NCBI RefSeq assembly: GCF_030462475.1
Contig: NZ_JASMRZ010000033.1
Coordinates: forward strand, 1 to 37,168
Length of the DNA: 37,168 nt
Reading direction: 5' to 3'
DNA from: Variovorax sp. CAN15
GTDB taxonomy: Bacteria; Pseudomonadota; Gammaproteobacteria; Burkholderiales; Burkholderiaceae_C
Within the stretch, counting starts at the first letter, position 1; every line of letters starts with the position of its first letter. The translations under genes were made by a program, and so were the position numbers. Shown piece by piece: positions 1 through 7,469 of the stretch. The notes beneath the pieces are model-generated. The model was not told the origin of the DNA. It saw nothing but the letters and a program-made list of their open reading frames with translations, and searched no databases.

Positions 1-1128
1 AGCAGGGCACCACCTGGATCACCGACGACTGGCAGGCCGTGACGCGAGCCCTCCATCGACATCGTGGTCGAGTGCACCGGCAACCCCATCGCGGCGGTGG
101 ACCACTGCCTGGACGCCTTCGCGCACGGCAAGCACGTGGTGAACGTGACGGTCGAGGCGGACGCCTTCTGCGGCCCGCTGCTCGCGCGCAGGGCGCAGCA
201 GGCCGGCGTGGTCTATTCGCTGGCCTTCGGCGACCAGCCCGCGCTGATCTGCGACCTGGTGGACTGGGCACGCACCTGCGGCTTTCCGGTGGTGGCGGCC
301 GGGCGCGGCCACAAATGGCTGCCGCACTTCACCGAATCGACACCCGAGACGGTGTGGGGCAACTACGGCCTCACGCCCGAGCAGGCGAAGCGCGGCGGGC
401 TCAACCCGAAGATGTTCAACAGCTTCCTCGACGGCTCCAAGCCTTCCATCGAAAGCTCGGCGGTGGCCAACGCCACCGGCCTTGCCGTGCCGTCGGACGG
501 CCTGCTCTACCCGCCCGCGAGCGTGGAAGACATTCCCTTCGTCACCCGGCCGAAGAGCGAAGGCGGCGTGCTGGAGCGCAAGGGCATGGTCGAGGTGATC
601 TCGTCGCTGGAAGCCGACGGGCGGAAGATCCCGTACGACATCCGCATGGGCGTGTGGGTCACGGTCGAAGCCGAGACGGAGTACATCAAGAACTGCTTCG
701 AGGAATACAACGCCCACACCGACCCGAGCGGGCGCTACTTCACTCTCTACAAGCGCTGGCACCTGATCGGGCTCGAAGTGGGCATGTCGGTGGCCAGCGT
801 GGCGCTGCGCGGCGAACCCACGGGCGTGGCCAACTGCTGGAACGCCGACGTGGTCGCCACCGCCAAGCGCGATCTGGCCGCCGGCGAGATGCTCGACGGC
901 GAAGGCGGCTACACCGTCTGGGGCAAGCTGCTGCCTGCCGCGCGCTCGCTGCGCCTGGGCGGCCTGCCGCTGGGGCTGGCGCACAACATCAGGCTGGTGC
1001 GCCCGGTGAAAAAGGGCCAGAGCCTGAGCTGGGCCGACGTGGCCATCGACACCACCACCGCCGCCTACAGGCTGCGCAACGAGATGGAAACCCTGTTCGC
1101 CCCCGCGGCACAGGCAGAGGCCGCCTGA
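1..1128 (+). CDS. DRL-like NAD(P)-dependent oxidoreductase with C-terminal SAF domain (5' end missing, apparent frameshift)
   Basis: The readable part resembles the DRL-type family: a Rossmann-fold, homoserine-dehydrogenase-like NAD(P) oxidoreductase followed by a SAF domain. The N-terminal Rossmann segment is cut by the window edge. VVECTGNP at about 64-87 is the strand-loop after the nucleotide-binding region, and the last ~90 residues (VVATAKRDLAAGEML, then KKGQSLSWADV) fit a SAF domain. Some DRL members make methylerythritol phosphate from deoxyxylulose phosphate, but most have no proven substrate, so none is assigned. The frame from 64 closes upstream with TGA at 40-42. The frame starting at 3 reads a plausible continuation (GTTWITDDWQAV) up to about 50, so one extra base or two missing bases near 45-52 must be assumed. 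It is either a real lesion or a sequence error. The next gene starts 167 bp downstream and is probably independent. Confidence 0.75.
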
Positions 1129-1217
1129 AGGCGGGCCGAGAACTTTTCGCTTCGGTGCAGCCACCGTTGCACCGGGAGGCTTTCGCGTAAAAAATGTTCT
1201 GCTCGGCACGAAGCCCG

Positions 1218-1244
1218 TGTCGAAATGCTCGCCGGCTGGCCGTC
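1218..1244 (+). promoter_or_regulatory. Candidate ECF42 sigma-factor promoter (TGTCGA-17-CGTC)
   Basis: TGTCGA at 1218-1223 is followed after exactly 17 bases by CGTC at 1241-1244. As I recall, the published ECF42 target promoters have a TGTCGA -35 and a CGTC-like -10. It lies about 50 bases before the DGPF gene whose operon encodes an ECF42-type factor, which fits autoregulation. A transcript would start near 1250 and leave a leader of about 45 bases carrying a GGAGAG ribosome site at 1284-1289. Confidence 0.6.
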
Positions 1245-1295
1245 ATTGTGGTGAGCGCTCCTGCTCAGCACGCTTTTACTTGACGGAGAGACACC

Positions 1296-1667
1296 ATGCA
1301 GTACATGTTGATGTTCTACCAGCCGACGGCCGAATTCGAGCAACGCGAGGACGCATCCGCGCAGGCCTACAGGGCCAGCTGGATCGCGTATGCCGACGCG
1401 GTGCGCCAGTCGGGCATCTCGCTCGGCGGCCACGGCCTCTTCCCACCCATGACCGGCACCACGCTGCGGATTCGCGGCGACAGGCGCCAGGTGCAGGACG
1501 GCCCCTTCGCCGACACCAAGGAGCAGCTCGGCGGCTATTTCGTGATCGACGTGCCCGACCTCGACGCCGCGCTCGAATGGGCGGCGCGCGCGCCCTGCGC
1601 GACCACCGGCGGGGTGGAAGTGCGGCCCGTCTTCGTGGCCACCGCACTGGCCGCCGCAGCGGCATGA
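1296..1667 (+). CDS. YCII/DGPF-domain protein, partner of an ECF42 sigma factor
   Basis: A 123-residue protein of the YCII-related (DGPF) family. It begins MQYMLMFY, the usual first beta strand, and carries the diagnostic DGPF at residues 68-71 followed by DTKEQLGGYF. It is a small ferredoxin-like alpha/beta fold with no membrane segment, so probably cytoplasmic. The biochemical role of DGPF proteins is not known; they are repeatedly encoded beside ECF42 sigma factors, as here. The start is supported by GGAGAG at 1284-1289. The sigma-factor gene follows after 61 bases on the same strand, so the two are likely co-transcribed from the ECF-type promoter at 1218-1244. The Ala-rich C-terminus (LAAAAA) looks like a simple tail. 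Confidence 0.9.
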   Translation: MQYMLMFYQPTAEFEQREDASAQAYRASWIAYADAVRQSGISLGGHGLFPPMTGTTLRIRGDRRQVQDGPFADTKEQLGGYFVIDVPDLDAALEWAARAPCATTGGVEVRPVFVATALAAAAA

Positions 1668-1728
1668 GCGCCGCGCCGGGCTCCCTCGGGCAGGCTCGCA
1701 CCGCCGTGCGAGGCACGAAGGTGCGCCG

Positions 1729-2961
1729 ATGAGCGACCCGGCGGTTCACAGAGCCGCCGAGCGTGCGGCGCGCGAGTCGTATGGCCGGCTGCTGGCCATC
1801 CTGTCGGCGCGCACCCACGACATCGCCGCATCGGAAGATGCGCTCGCCGATGCCTTCGCCCGCGCGCTCGAGCGCTGGCCCGCGGACGGCGTCCCGGCCG
1901 AACCCGACGCCTGGCTGCTGAGCGTGGCGCGCCACCGCAAGCTCGACGCCTGGCGCCACAGCCGCGTGCAGGACCAGGCGACGCAGACCCTGCTGCTGCT
2001 CGCGGGTGAAGTCGACGACGCCGCCGATGGCGCCAGCGCCATCCCCGACGAGCGGCTGCGCCTGCTCTTCGTGTGCGCGCACCCGGCCGTCGATGCCCCC
2101 GCGCGTGCGCCGCTCATGCTGCAGACCGTGCTCGGCCTCGACGCGGCGCGCATGGCCGGCGCCTTCCTCACCGCGCCTTCCACCCTCGGCCAGAGGCTGG
2201 TTCGCGCCAAGGCCCGCATCCGCGCCGCCGGCATTCCCTTCGAATACCCGCAGGCGCGAGACCTGCCGCAGCGGCTGCAGGACGTGCTCGACGGCATCTA
2301 CGCCGCCTACGGCACCGGCTGGGACGACGTGGACGGCGCCGACGCCCTTCCCCGCGGCCTCACCACCGAGGCCATCGACCTCTGCCGCATCCTCTGCGGC
2401 CTGATGCCCGCCGAGCCCGAACCGCTGGGCCTGCTGGCGCTCATGCTCTTCTGCGAAGCCCGCATGGCCGCGCGGCGCAGCGACACCGGCGCCTACGTGC
2501 CGCTCGACCAGCAGGACCCGCTGCGCTGGAACCCTGACCTGCTCGCCGAGGCCGAGCTCTGCCTGCGCCGCGCATCCGAAATGAAGTTGCTCGGCGCCTA
2601 CCAGCTCGAAGCCGCGATCCAGTCGGCCCACTGCGAACGCCGCGTGGGGGCGCCGGTGCCGCCCGAGGCGCTGGTGTCGCTGTACGAGGGACTGCTGGCG
2701 CTGCGGACCAGCATCGGCGCGCAGGTCAGCCTCGCCTGCGCGCTCGCGAACGCGCGCGGTCCGGAAATCGGCCTGCGGGCGCTGGAAGCCATTCCTGCAC
2801 AGGATGTGGCGAACTACCAGCCGTACTGGGCGGCGCGCGCGCATCTGCTCGCGGCCGGCGGTGCGCGCTCCGCGGCTCGGCAGGCGTTCGACCGTGCCAT
2901 CGGGCTGAGCTCCAACGCGGCGGTGCGTGCTTATCTGCACGCGATGTCGGACCGGCTTTGA
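1729..2961 (+). CDS. ECF42-type RNA polymerase sigma factor with long C-terminal extension
   Basis: A 410-residue sigma factor, about twice the length of a plain ECF factor. Residues ~1-80 are the sigma2 region (ASEDALADAFARALERW, then a WLLSVARHRKLDAWR helix). Residues ~110-170 form sigma4 with a helix-turn-helix (MAGAFLTAPSTLGQRLVRAKARI). The remainder is a helical, repeat-like domain of the DUF6596/TPR type that defines the ECF42 group. ECF42 factors have no classic anti-sigma partner; the C-terminal domain is thought to control activity, and DGPF genes are the typical targets. The DGPF gene immediately upstream supports the assignment. The gene ends 6 bases before the converging Nudix regulator gene. 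ATG at 1729 gives the full sigma2 region; no strong ribosome site is seen, so coupling with the upstream gene is possible. Confidence 0.9.
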   Translation: MSDPAVHRAAERAARESYGRLLAILSARTHDIAASEDALADAFARALERWPADGVPAEPDAWLLSVARHRKLDAWRHSRVQDQATQTLLLLAGEVDDAADGASAIPDERLRLLFVCAHPAVDAPARAPLMLQTVLGLDAARMAGAFLTAPSTLGQRLVRAKARIRAAGIPFEYPQARDLPQRLQDVLDGIYAAYGTGWDDVDGADALPRGLTTEAIDLCRILCGLMPAEPEPLGLLALMLFCEARMAARRSDTGAYVPLDQQDPLRWNPDLLAEAELCLRRASEMKLLGAYQLEAAIQSAHCERRVGAPVPPEALVSLYEGLLALRTSIGAQVSLACALANARGPEIGLRALEAIPAQDVANYQPYWAARAHLLAAGGARSAARQAFDRAIGLSSNAAVRAYLHAMSDRL

Positions 2962-2967
2962 GCCGAC

Positions 2968-3696
2968 CTACTGCTTCGTCGAGTTGAAGGTGCGCGGAAA
3001 CAGCGCCGCCTGCGAACGGTCGCGCAGCCGGTAACTCATGGCCGGCCGCCCCAGGCTGCCGGTGACCATGCCGGCCTCCTCCATGAATCCGCCATCGAGC
3101 ATGCGCTTGCGAAAAGCGCTCTTGTCGACCGCCCTGCCCAGCACGATTTCGTAAGTGTGCTGCAGCGCCGGCAGCGTGAATGGTTCCTCCAGCAGGAAGG
3201 CCGGTAGCGAGGTGTATTCGACCTTGCTGCGCAGCCGGGCAACGGCCGCATCGAGCAGCTCGCCATGGTCGAAGGCCAGCCGCTTGCGCGAGGCGGCATC
3301 GACCCCGAACCACGCCACCTCGGCCGCGTTCGCACCGCTACGCAACTGCATCGCCTGCGCGGGAATCAGCGCGTAGAAGCAATGCGTGGCCGACCAGCCC
3401 CGCGGGTCGCGCTGAGCGCCGCCCCAGCTGCCGAGCTGCTCAAGGTAAGGCGTGACCACACCCGTCTTCTCGCGCAGCTTGCGCAGCGCGCAGTCGAGCA
3501 GCGTGGCGTCCTCGTCGATGTTCACGAAGCCGCCGGGCAAGGCCCACTTGCCAGGAAAGGGCTCATCGGTGTCGGCGGGCCGCTTCACCAGCAGGACATG
3601 AAGGGCGTCATCGAGCACGGTGAACATCACCACGTCGACGGTGACCAGCGGGCGCGGGAAGGTCAGTGGCGGGAATGCGGAAGATGGCGTGTTCAC
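2968..3696 (-). CDS. NrtR-like Nudix-domain transcriptional regulator
   Basis: A 242-residue protein with an N-terminal Nudix fold (about 15-150) and a C-terminal winged-helix segment (about 160-235, FTLPALQHTYEIVLGRAVDKSAFRKRM), the architecture of NrtR regulators. NrtR proteins use a Nudix domain to sense ADP-ribose or related NAD metabolites and repress NAD-metabolism genes. The Nudix box is degenerate: where REUxEExGU is expected, residues 72-80 read RKLREKTGV, so two of three acidic positions are Lys, and the stretch before it is two residues longer than usual. Hydrolysis is therefore unlikely and ligand sensing more likely. Translation probably starts at GTG 3694-3696. It diverges from the DUF4291-NADAR-ARH operon, and the 110-base gap holds operator-like repeats. 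The substrate sensed is inference. Confidence 0.85.
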   Translation of the reverse strand: MNTPSSAFPPLTFPRPLVTVDVVMFTVLDDALHVLLVKRPADTDEPFPGKWALPGGFVNIDEDATLLDCALRKLREKTGVVTPYLEQLGSWGGAQRDPRGWSATHCFYALIPAQAMQLRSGANAAEVAWFGVDAASRKRLAFDHGELLDAAVARLRSKVEYTSLPAFLLEEPFTLPALQHTYEIVLGRAVDKSAFRKRMLDGGFMEEAGMVTGSLGRPAMSYRLRDRSQAALFPRTFNSTKQ

Positions 3697-3704
3697 GTAA
3701 GAGC

Positions 3705-3732
3705 TTGACTGCGGGATTATTAGTTGTACTAT
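3705..3732 (+). promoter_or_regulatory. Candidate sigma70 promoter for the DUF4291-NADAR-ARH operon
   Basis: TTGACT at 3705-3710 and TACTAT at 3727-3732 are separated by 16 bases in an unusually AT-rich gap for this genome. The -10 box lies within the palindrome at 3723-3737, so a protein bound there would block the polymerase. Confidence 0.5.
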
Positions 3733-3737
3733 ACAAC
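3723..3737. promoter_or_regulatory. Operator-like palindrome 1 (probable Nudix regulator site)
   Basis: GTTGTA-CTA-TACAAC is a perfect 6+3+6 inverted repeat. It overlaps the candidate -10 box of the rightward operon and lies 27 bases upstream of the regulator's start codon, so it could control both directions. That the neighbouring NrtR-like protein binds it is inference from position. Confidence 0.6.
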
Positions 3738-3746
3738 CCTTGATTA

Positions 3747-3761
3747 GTTGTACAGGGCAAC
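3747..3761. promoter_or_regulatory. Operator-like palindrome 2 (imperfect)
   Basis: GTTGTA-CAG-GGCAAC repeats the left half of palindrome 1 exactly (both sit within TTAGTTGTA, at 3720-3728 and 3744-3752). Its right half is degenerate. The two sites are 24 bases apart. A second site just downstream of the -10 fits cooperative repression. Confidence 0.5.
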
Positions 3762-3806
3762 TCTCATCGAATTACAAGACAAGAACAACAAGGAAAGAAG
3801 AACGAA

Positions 3807-4448
3807 ATGAACAACAGCGCTGTCACACCACTACTCACCGAATCGCACCTCGCCCAACGCGCCCGCTGGCCCCGAAGCGGCCAGCACATCCTCGCCCACC
3901 ACGACGCGAACTCGGTCGTCGTCTACCAGGCCTACCGTCCAGCCATCGGCGAATACGCCATCAGGCACGGACGGCTCGACGGTCCGGACTTCAGCCTTTC
4001 GCGGATGAGCCGGATCAAGCCGAACTTCCTCTGGATGATGTATCGCAGCGGCTGGGGTACGAAGGAAGGCCAGGAAGTCGTTCTGGGCCTGCGGCTGCGC
4101 CGCGCGTTCTTCGAGCACGTGGTGCGCGAAGCGGTGCCCTCGACCTTCGGTGCAGCCGGCTACCCGAGCCGCGAGGCTTGGCAGGAAGCCGTGGGGCGCT
4201 CCGAGGTGCGCCTGCAATGGGACCCGGATCATTCACCGAAGGGTGGCAAGCTCGAACGCCGCGCGATCCAGCTGGGTCTGCGCGGCCGCACACTGGCCGC
4301 GTTCGCCCACGAGGAGTTGCTGGAGGTCATCGATATGCGAGCCTTCGTGGCCGCGCAGCGCCCGCTGGCGCAGGACGACAGCCCCGAGCTGCAATTGCCG
4401 GTGGAGCATGTGCTCGAAATCGGCTTCGAAAAGGAAAATTCCAAATGA
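3807..4448 (+). CDS. DUF4291 domain protein
   Basis: A 213-residue soluble protein that matches my memory of DUF4291: VVVYQAYRPAIGEYAIRHG at about 37-55 and the highly conserved RMSRIKPNFLWMMYRSGWG block at about 66-84. No signal peptide or membrane segment is visible. No activity is known to me. The pattern near residue 40 (strand with Tyr-Gln-Ala-Tyr, then a helix ending in His-Gly) is loosely like the first strand-helix of ADP-ribosyltransferase folds, but that is speculation. It is the first gene of a tight operon: its stop overlaps the NADAR start as ATGA at 4445-4448. AAGGAAAG at 3790-3797 is the ribosome site. Company with NADAR, ADP-ribosylglycohydrolase and an NrtR-like regulator points to NAD or ADP-ribose chemistry. 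Confidence 0.85.
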   Translation: MNNSAVTPLLTESHLAQRARWPRSGQHILAHHDANSVVVYQAYRPAIGEYAIRHGRLDGPDFSLSRMSRIKPNFLWMMYRSGWGTKEGQEVVLGLRLRRAFFEHVVREAVPSTFGAAGYPSREAWQEAVGRSEVRLQWDPDHSPKGGKLERRAIQLGLRGRTLAAFAHEELLEVIDMRAFVAAQRPLAQDDSPELQLPVEHVLEIGFEKENSK

Positions 4449-5035
4449 CGACGACAACAACAACGAACACCACCACCGTCACGCCTCGCAGCACCCGCGA
4501 CCTGCCCGCGTACTTCGCGCAGGGCCATCGCCCGGAGTTCCTTCTCTTCTGGGGCCATCAGGCGCCGAAGACCGGCGTGAACAAGAGCTGCTTCAGCCAG
4601 TGGTTCGAGGCCGCGTTCAAGGTCGATGGCGTCTCGTACCGCACGGCCGAGCATTTCATGATGGCCGGCAAGGCGCGCCTGTTCGGCGACGACGAGATCT
4701 GCGATCGCATCCTCGCCGCGCGCACGCCTGGCGAGGCCAAGAAGTTGGGCCGCGAAATACGCGGCTTCGACGAGGCCGCGTGGGTCGCCGCGCGCCTGGA
4801 CATCGTGACGCAGGGCAACATCGCCAAGTTCTCGCAGAACGCGGAGCTCGGCGCCTTCCTGCTTGGCACGGGCCACCAGGTGCTGGTGGAGGCCAGCCCG
4901 GTCGATCCGATCTGGGGCATCGGGCTTGCCGCGAACAATCCCCTGGCGCAGGACCCGCGCGAATGGAAGGGGCTCAATCTGCTGGGCTACGCGCTGATGG
5001 CCGCGCGCGAGGCGCTCAGGCAGCAACAGTCATGA
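4445..5035 (+). CDS. NADAR family protein (YbiA-like N-glycosidase fold)
   Basis: A 196-residue member of the NADAR (YbiA) superfamily. Hallmarks are FWGH and SCFSQWF near the N-terminus, YRTAEHFMMAGKARLF, GNIAKFSQNAELGAFLLGTG, and VEASPVDPIWGIGL near the C-terminus. NADAR enzymes cleave N-glycosidic bonds: some remove ADP-ribose from guanine bases in DNA modified by DarT1-type toxins, others act on riboflavin-pathway intermediates. The first ~15 residues are a Thr-rich leader (MTTTTTTNTTT) of unclear meaning. The start overlaps the DUF4291 stop by four bases, and the stop overlaps the next start by four (5032-5035), so all three are translationally coupled. No DarT homologue is visible in the window, so the substrate is open. 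Confidence 0.9.
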   Translation: MTTTTTTNTTTVTPRSTRDLPAYFAQGHRPEFLLFWGHQAPKTGVNKSCFSQWFEAAFKVDGVSYRTAEHFMMAGKARLFGDDEICDRILAARTPGEAKKLGREIRGFDEAAWVAARLDIVTQGNIAKFSQNAELGAFLLGTGHQVLVEASPVDPIWGIGLAANNPLAQDPREWKGLNLLGYALMAAREALRQQQS

Positions 5036-5931
5036 ATGCGATCGAGCGCTACCAAGGCTGCCTGCTCGGCCTGGCCTGCGGCGACGCCGTGGGCACCGCG
5101 GTCGAGTTCCGCTCGCGCGGAAGCTTCGCCCCAGTCACCGGCATGCACGGCGGCGGCCCCTTCGGGCTGATCGCGGGCGAATGGACCGACGACACGTCGA
5201 TGGCCCTGCGCCTCGCCGCGAGCCTGATCCACTGCAAAGGCTTCGACGCAGTCGACCAGATGAACCGCTACTGCAACTGGCGCAGCGTGGGCTACATGAG
5301 CAGCACCGGCAACTGCTTCGACATCGGCCTGACGGTGTCGGGGGCCCTCACCCGCTACCTGGCTTCGGGCGATCCGTTCGCCGGAGATCCCGATCCGCGC
5401 ACGGCCGGCAATGGAGCGCTGATGCGGCTCGCGCCGGTGCCGATGTTCTACGCGGCGAGCGCCGAGGCCACCTGGAAGCAGGCCGGCGAAAGCACGCGCA
5501 CGACGCATGGCGCGCTGGAGGCCATCGAATGCTCTCAGCTCTTCGCATTGCAGCTTCGCGCGGCGCTGCGGGGCGAAAGCAAGGCGGCCATTCTGACGTC
5601 CACGCCGCTGGCACCACTGAGCGAGAAGGTTGCGACGCTGGCACGAGGCAGCCATGCATCGAAGCCCGTCGCCCAGATCAAGGGATCGGGCTACTGCGTC
5701 GAGTCGCTCGAAGCGGCGCTCTGGTGCTTCGCGAACACTGACTCCTTCGAGCAAGCAGTGCTCGCCGCCACCAACCTGGGCGACGACGCCGACACCACGG
5801 CCGCCATCTGCGGCCAGCTGGCGGGCGCCTTCTATGGCGTCGCGGGTATTCCGCAGGACTGGCTCCACAAGCTCGTGATGCGCACGGAAATCGAAGAGAT
5901 GGCCGGGCAGCTCCTCGCGCTGGCGGGCTGA
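5032..5931 (+). CDS. ADP-ribosylglycohydrolase family protein (DraG/ARH-like)
   Basis: A 299-residue ADP-ribosylglycohydrolase with the complete metal-binding set. GLACGDAVGTAVEF opens the fold at about 13-26, WTDDTSM is at 51-57, NGALMR at 127-132, and NLGDDADTT at 248-256, where Asp252 and Asp254 with Asp53 and Asp54 should hold the two Mg ions. ARH enzymes remove ADP-ribose from Arg, Ser or other acceptors, or cleave ADP-ribosyl metabolites; the acceptor cannot be read from sequence. It is the last gene of the DUF4291-NADAR operon. The chosen ATG at 5032 overlaps the NADAR stop; a second ATG at 5036 is out of frame. It ends 13 bases before the converging beta-lactamase-like gene. Confidence 0.93.
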   Translation: MNAIERYQGCLLGLACGDAVGTAVEFRSRGSFAPVTGMHGGGPFGLIAGEWTDDTSMALRLAASLIHCKGFDAVDQMNRYCNWRSVGYMSSTGNCFDIGLTVSGALTRYLASGDPFAGDPDPRTAGNGALMRLAPVPMFYAASAEATWKQAGESTRTTHGALEAIECSQLFALQLRAALRGESKAAILTSTPLAPLSEKVATLARGSHASKPVAQIKGSGYCVESLEAALWCFANTDSFEQAVLAATNLGDDADTTAAICGQLAGAFYGVAGIPQDWLHKLVMRTEIEEMAGQLLALAG

Positions 5932-5944
5932 CGAAGCCCGGCGA

Positions 5945-7384
5945 CTACTCAGGCTGCGTGGCAGCCTCCCCCACCCGCCGTGCATCGAGCTGGCTCCCAC
6001 CCTGCGCCAGCGACACCCCGACCACTGCGTTCGCCGCATCGCGCCTGAACATGACCTGCGCGCCGATGGCAGTCACAGCAAAGCGGTCGTTGCCCGTAGG
6101 CGTGAGCGCGTTGTATCCGCGCCCCGTCTCCCGAACCAGCAGCCGGCCGCTGCGCACCGTGAAGTTCAATGACTGGGTCTTCGTCACGCGGTACTCGCCC
6201 CTGTATTCGTCGAGCCGCTTCGCATCGATCGGCACTTCCGCGGTCGGCACCGGATATCGGCTCTTGCCGATGGCCAGCATCACCGACTGCATCGGCGCGC
6301 GCGCATTGCTGCTGAGCACGATCATCGCCTCGCCGGTGTCGGGCGCGAGCAGCCACAGCGTGCGGTAGCCCCGGGTGACGCCTGCGTGGTAGTAGGTGCG
6401 CCGGCCTCCTTCGGGCCCGCGCACCATCACCGCGTAGCCGATCTCGGCGCCCTCGTAGCGCGCCAGCGGGGTGAGCATGCGCGCGGCGGCAGGGCCCAGC
6501 GGGCCGGCGGCGCCCGCGAGGATGGCGCGGCTGAAGGTCAGCATGTCGGCGGCCGTGGAGCGCAGCGCGCTGGCTGGCGCGTAGGCCTGCATGTCGAAGA
6601 GCGGCTGGCGGCGCTCACCCGAGAAGGCGGGCGCCATGCGCGAGGCCTTGTCGCCGAGTGTGATGACGGTGTCGTTCATGCCCAGCGGCTCGGTGATGCG
6701 CGCGCGTACCAGCTCGCCCCACGAGGTGTCGTAGTGCTCGGCCAGCAGCTGGCCGAGCAGCGCCATGCCGAAGTTGCTGTATGCGCCCTCGCAGGGCGGC
6801 GCCGCGGCAGTGAGCCTGATACGCGCGAGCGCGGCCCGGAACATGGCCTTGTCGTAGGTATGGAACTGCTCGACGAGCGGCGCGCCGCCGGTCACGCCGT
6901 CGGCCATCACCGGCATGCAGCCGGTGTGCGTGACGAGCTGTCGCAGCGTGACCGAGGCCACGGCGGGCGAGAGGCCGTCGACCTTGCCGGCGAGCAGCTC
7001 GCCGACGCTGTCGTCCAGCTTCAGGTCGCCGCGCTGCACCGCCTGCGCGAGCAGCAGGCCGGTGAACACCTTGGTGACTGAGCCGATCTCGAACATCGGC
7101 TGCTCGGCGCTGGCGGACGCGATGGCGCGGGGTTGCGACAGCGGCTCGGGGTTGTAGGCAGCGCCGTAGGCCGCCTGACCGTTGCGCAGCGTGCCCACCA
7201 CCAGCGTGCCCCGCTCGGCACCCAGTGCAGCCTTGGCGAGGGCTGCGGGATCGCTTGCCAGCGTCAGAGGCTGTTGCGGCGACGGCGGCTGCAGTTGCGC
7301 CAGGGCATTGCCGGCCAGCAGGGGGACGAAAAGCCAGGCGACGAGCCAGCAGCGGTACAGCAAGGCATGGGGCAGGAGCCGCAT
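5945..7384 (-). CDS. Serine beta-lactamase-family hydrolase (class C / penicillin-binding-like)
   Basis: A 479-residue exported serine hydrolase. A hydrophobic signal peptide ends near residue 29 (LLAGNALAQ). Active-site motifs are all present: SVTK at 102-105 (nucleophile Ser102, base Lys105), YSN at 202-204 and HAG at 333-335 in place of the K-T-G triad. The catalytic domain spans about 50-390; the last ~90 residues form a beta-rich lipocalin-like tail, common in esterase or peptidase members. Whether it is a true beta-lactamase, a D-aminopeptidase or an esterase cannot be told. The ATG at 7382-7384 gives a clean signal peptide; longer upstream frame lacks one and crosses the divergent permease promoter. 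Divergent from the FtsX-type permease with an 85-base gap. Confidence 0.88.
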   Translation of the reverse strand: MRLLPHALLYRCWLVAWLFVPLLAGNALAQLQPPSPQQPLTLASDPAALAKAALGAERGTLVVGTLRNGQAAYGAAYNPEPLSQPRAIASASAEQPMFEIGSVTKVFTGLLLAQAVQRGDLKLDDSVGELLAGKVDGLSPAVASVTLRQLVTHTGCMPVMADGVTGGAPLVEQFHTYDKAMFRAALARIRLTAAAPPCEGAYSNFGMALLGQLLAEHYDTSWGELVRARITEPLGMNDTVITLGDKASRMAPAFSGERRQPLFDMQAYAPASALRSTAADMLTFSRAILAGAAGPLGPAAARMLTPLARYEGAEIGYAVMVRGPEGGRRTYYHAGVTRGYRTLWLLAPDTGEAMIVLSSNARAPMQSVMLAIGKSRYPVPTAEVPIDAKRLDEYRGEYRVTKTQSLNFTVRSGRLLVRETGRGYNALTPTGNDRFAVTAIGAQVMFRRDAANAVVGVSLAQGGSQLDARRVGEAATQPE

Positions 7385-7469
7385 CGTCGGATTCCTCGGG
7401 CGTCGTCGAAAGAGCCGCAATCCTGCCACGCCGGGCGAACACCCCACGCGCCGGGACGACAATGGCCCG

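Noticed and set aside
1276..2940. A 554-codon minus-strand frame opposite the DGPF and sigma-factor genes
   Set aside because: Arg/Ala-rich shadow with no recognisable domain; the plus-strand genes are well supported.
5925..5942. CGGGCT/AGCCCG hairpin at the ADP-ribosylglycohydrolase stop codon
   Set aside because: No T tract on either side and a short stem; not enough to call a terminator.
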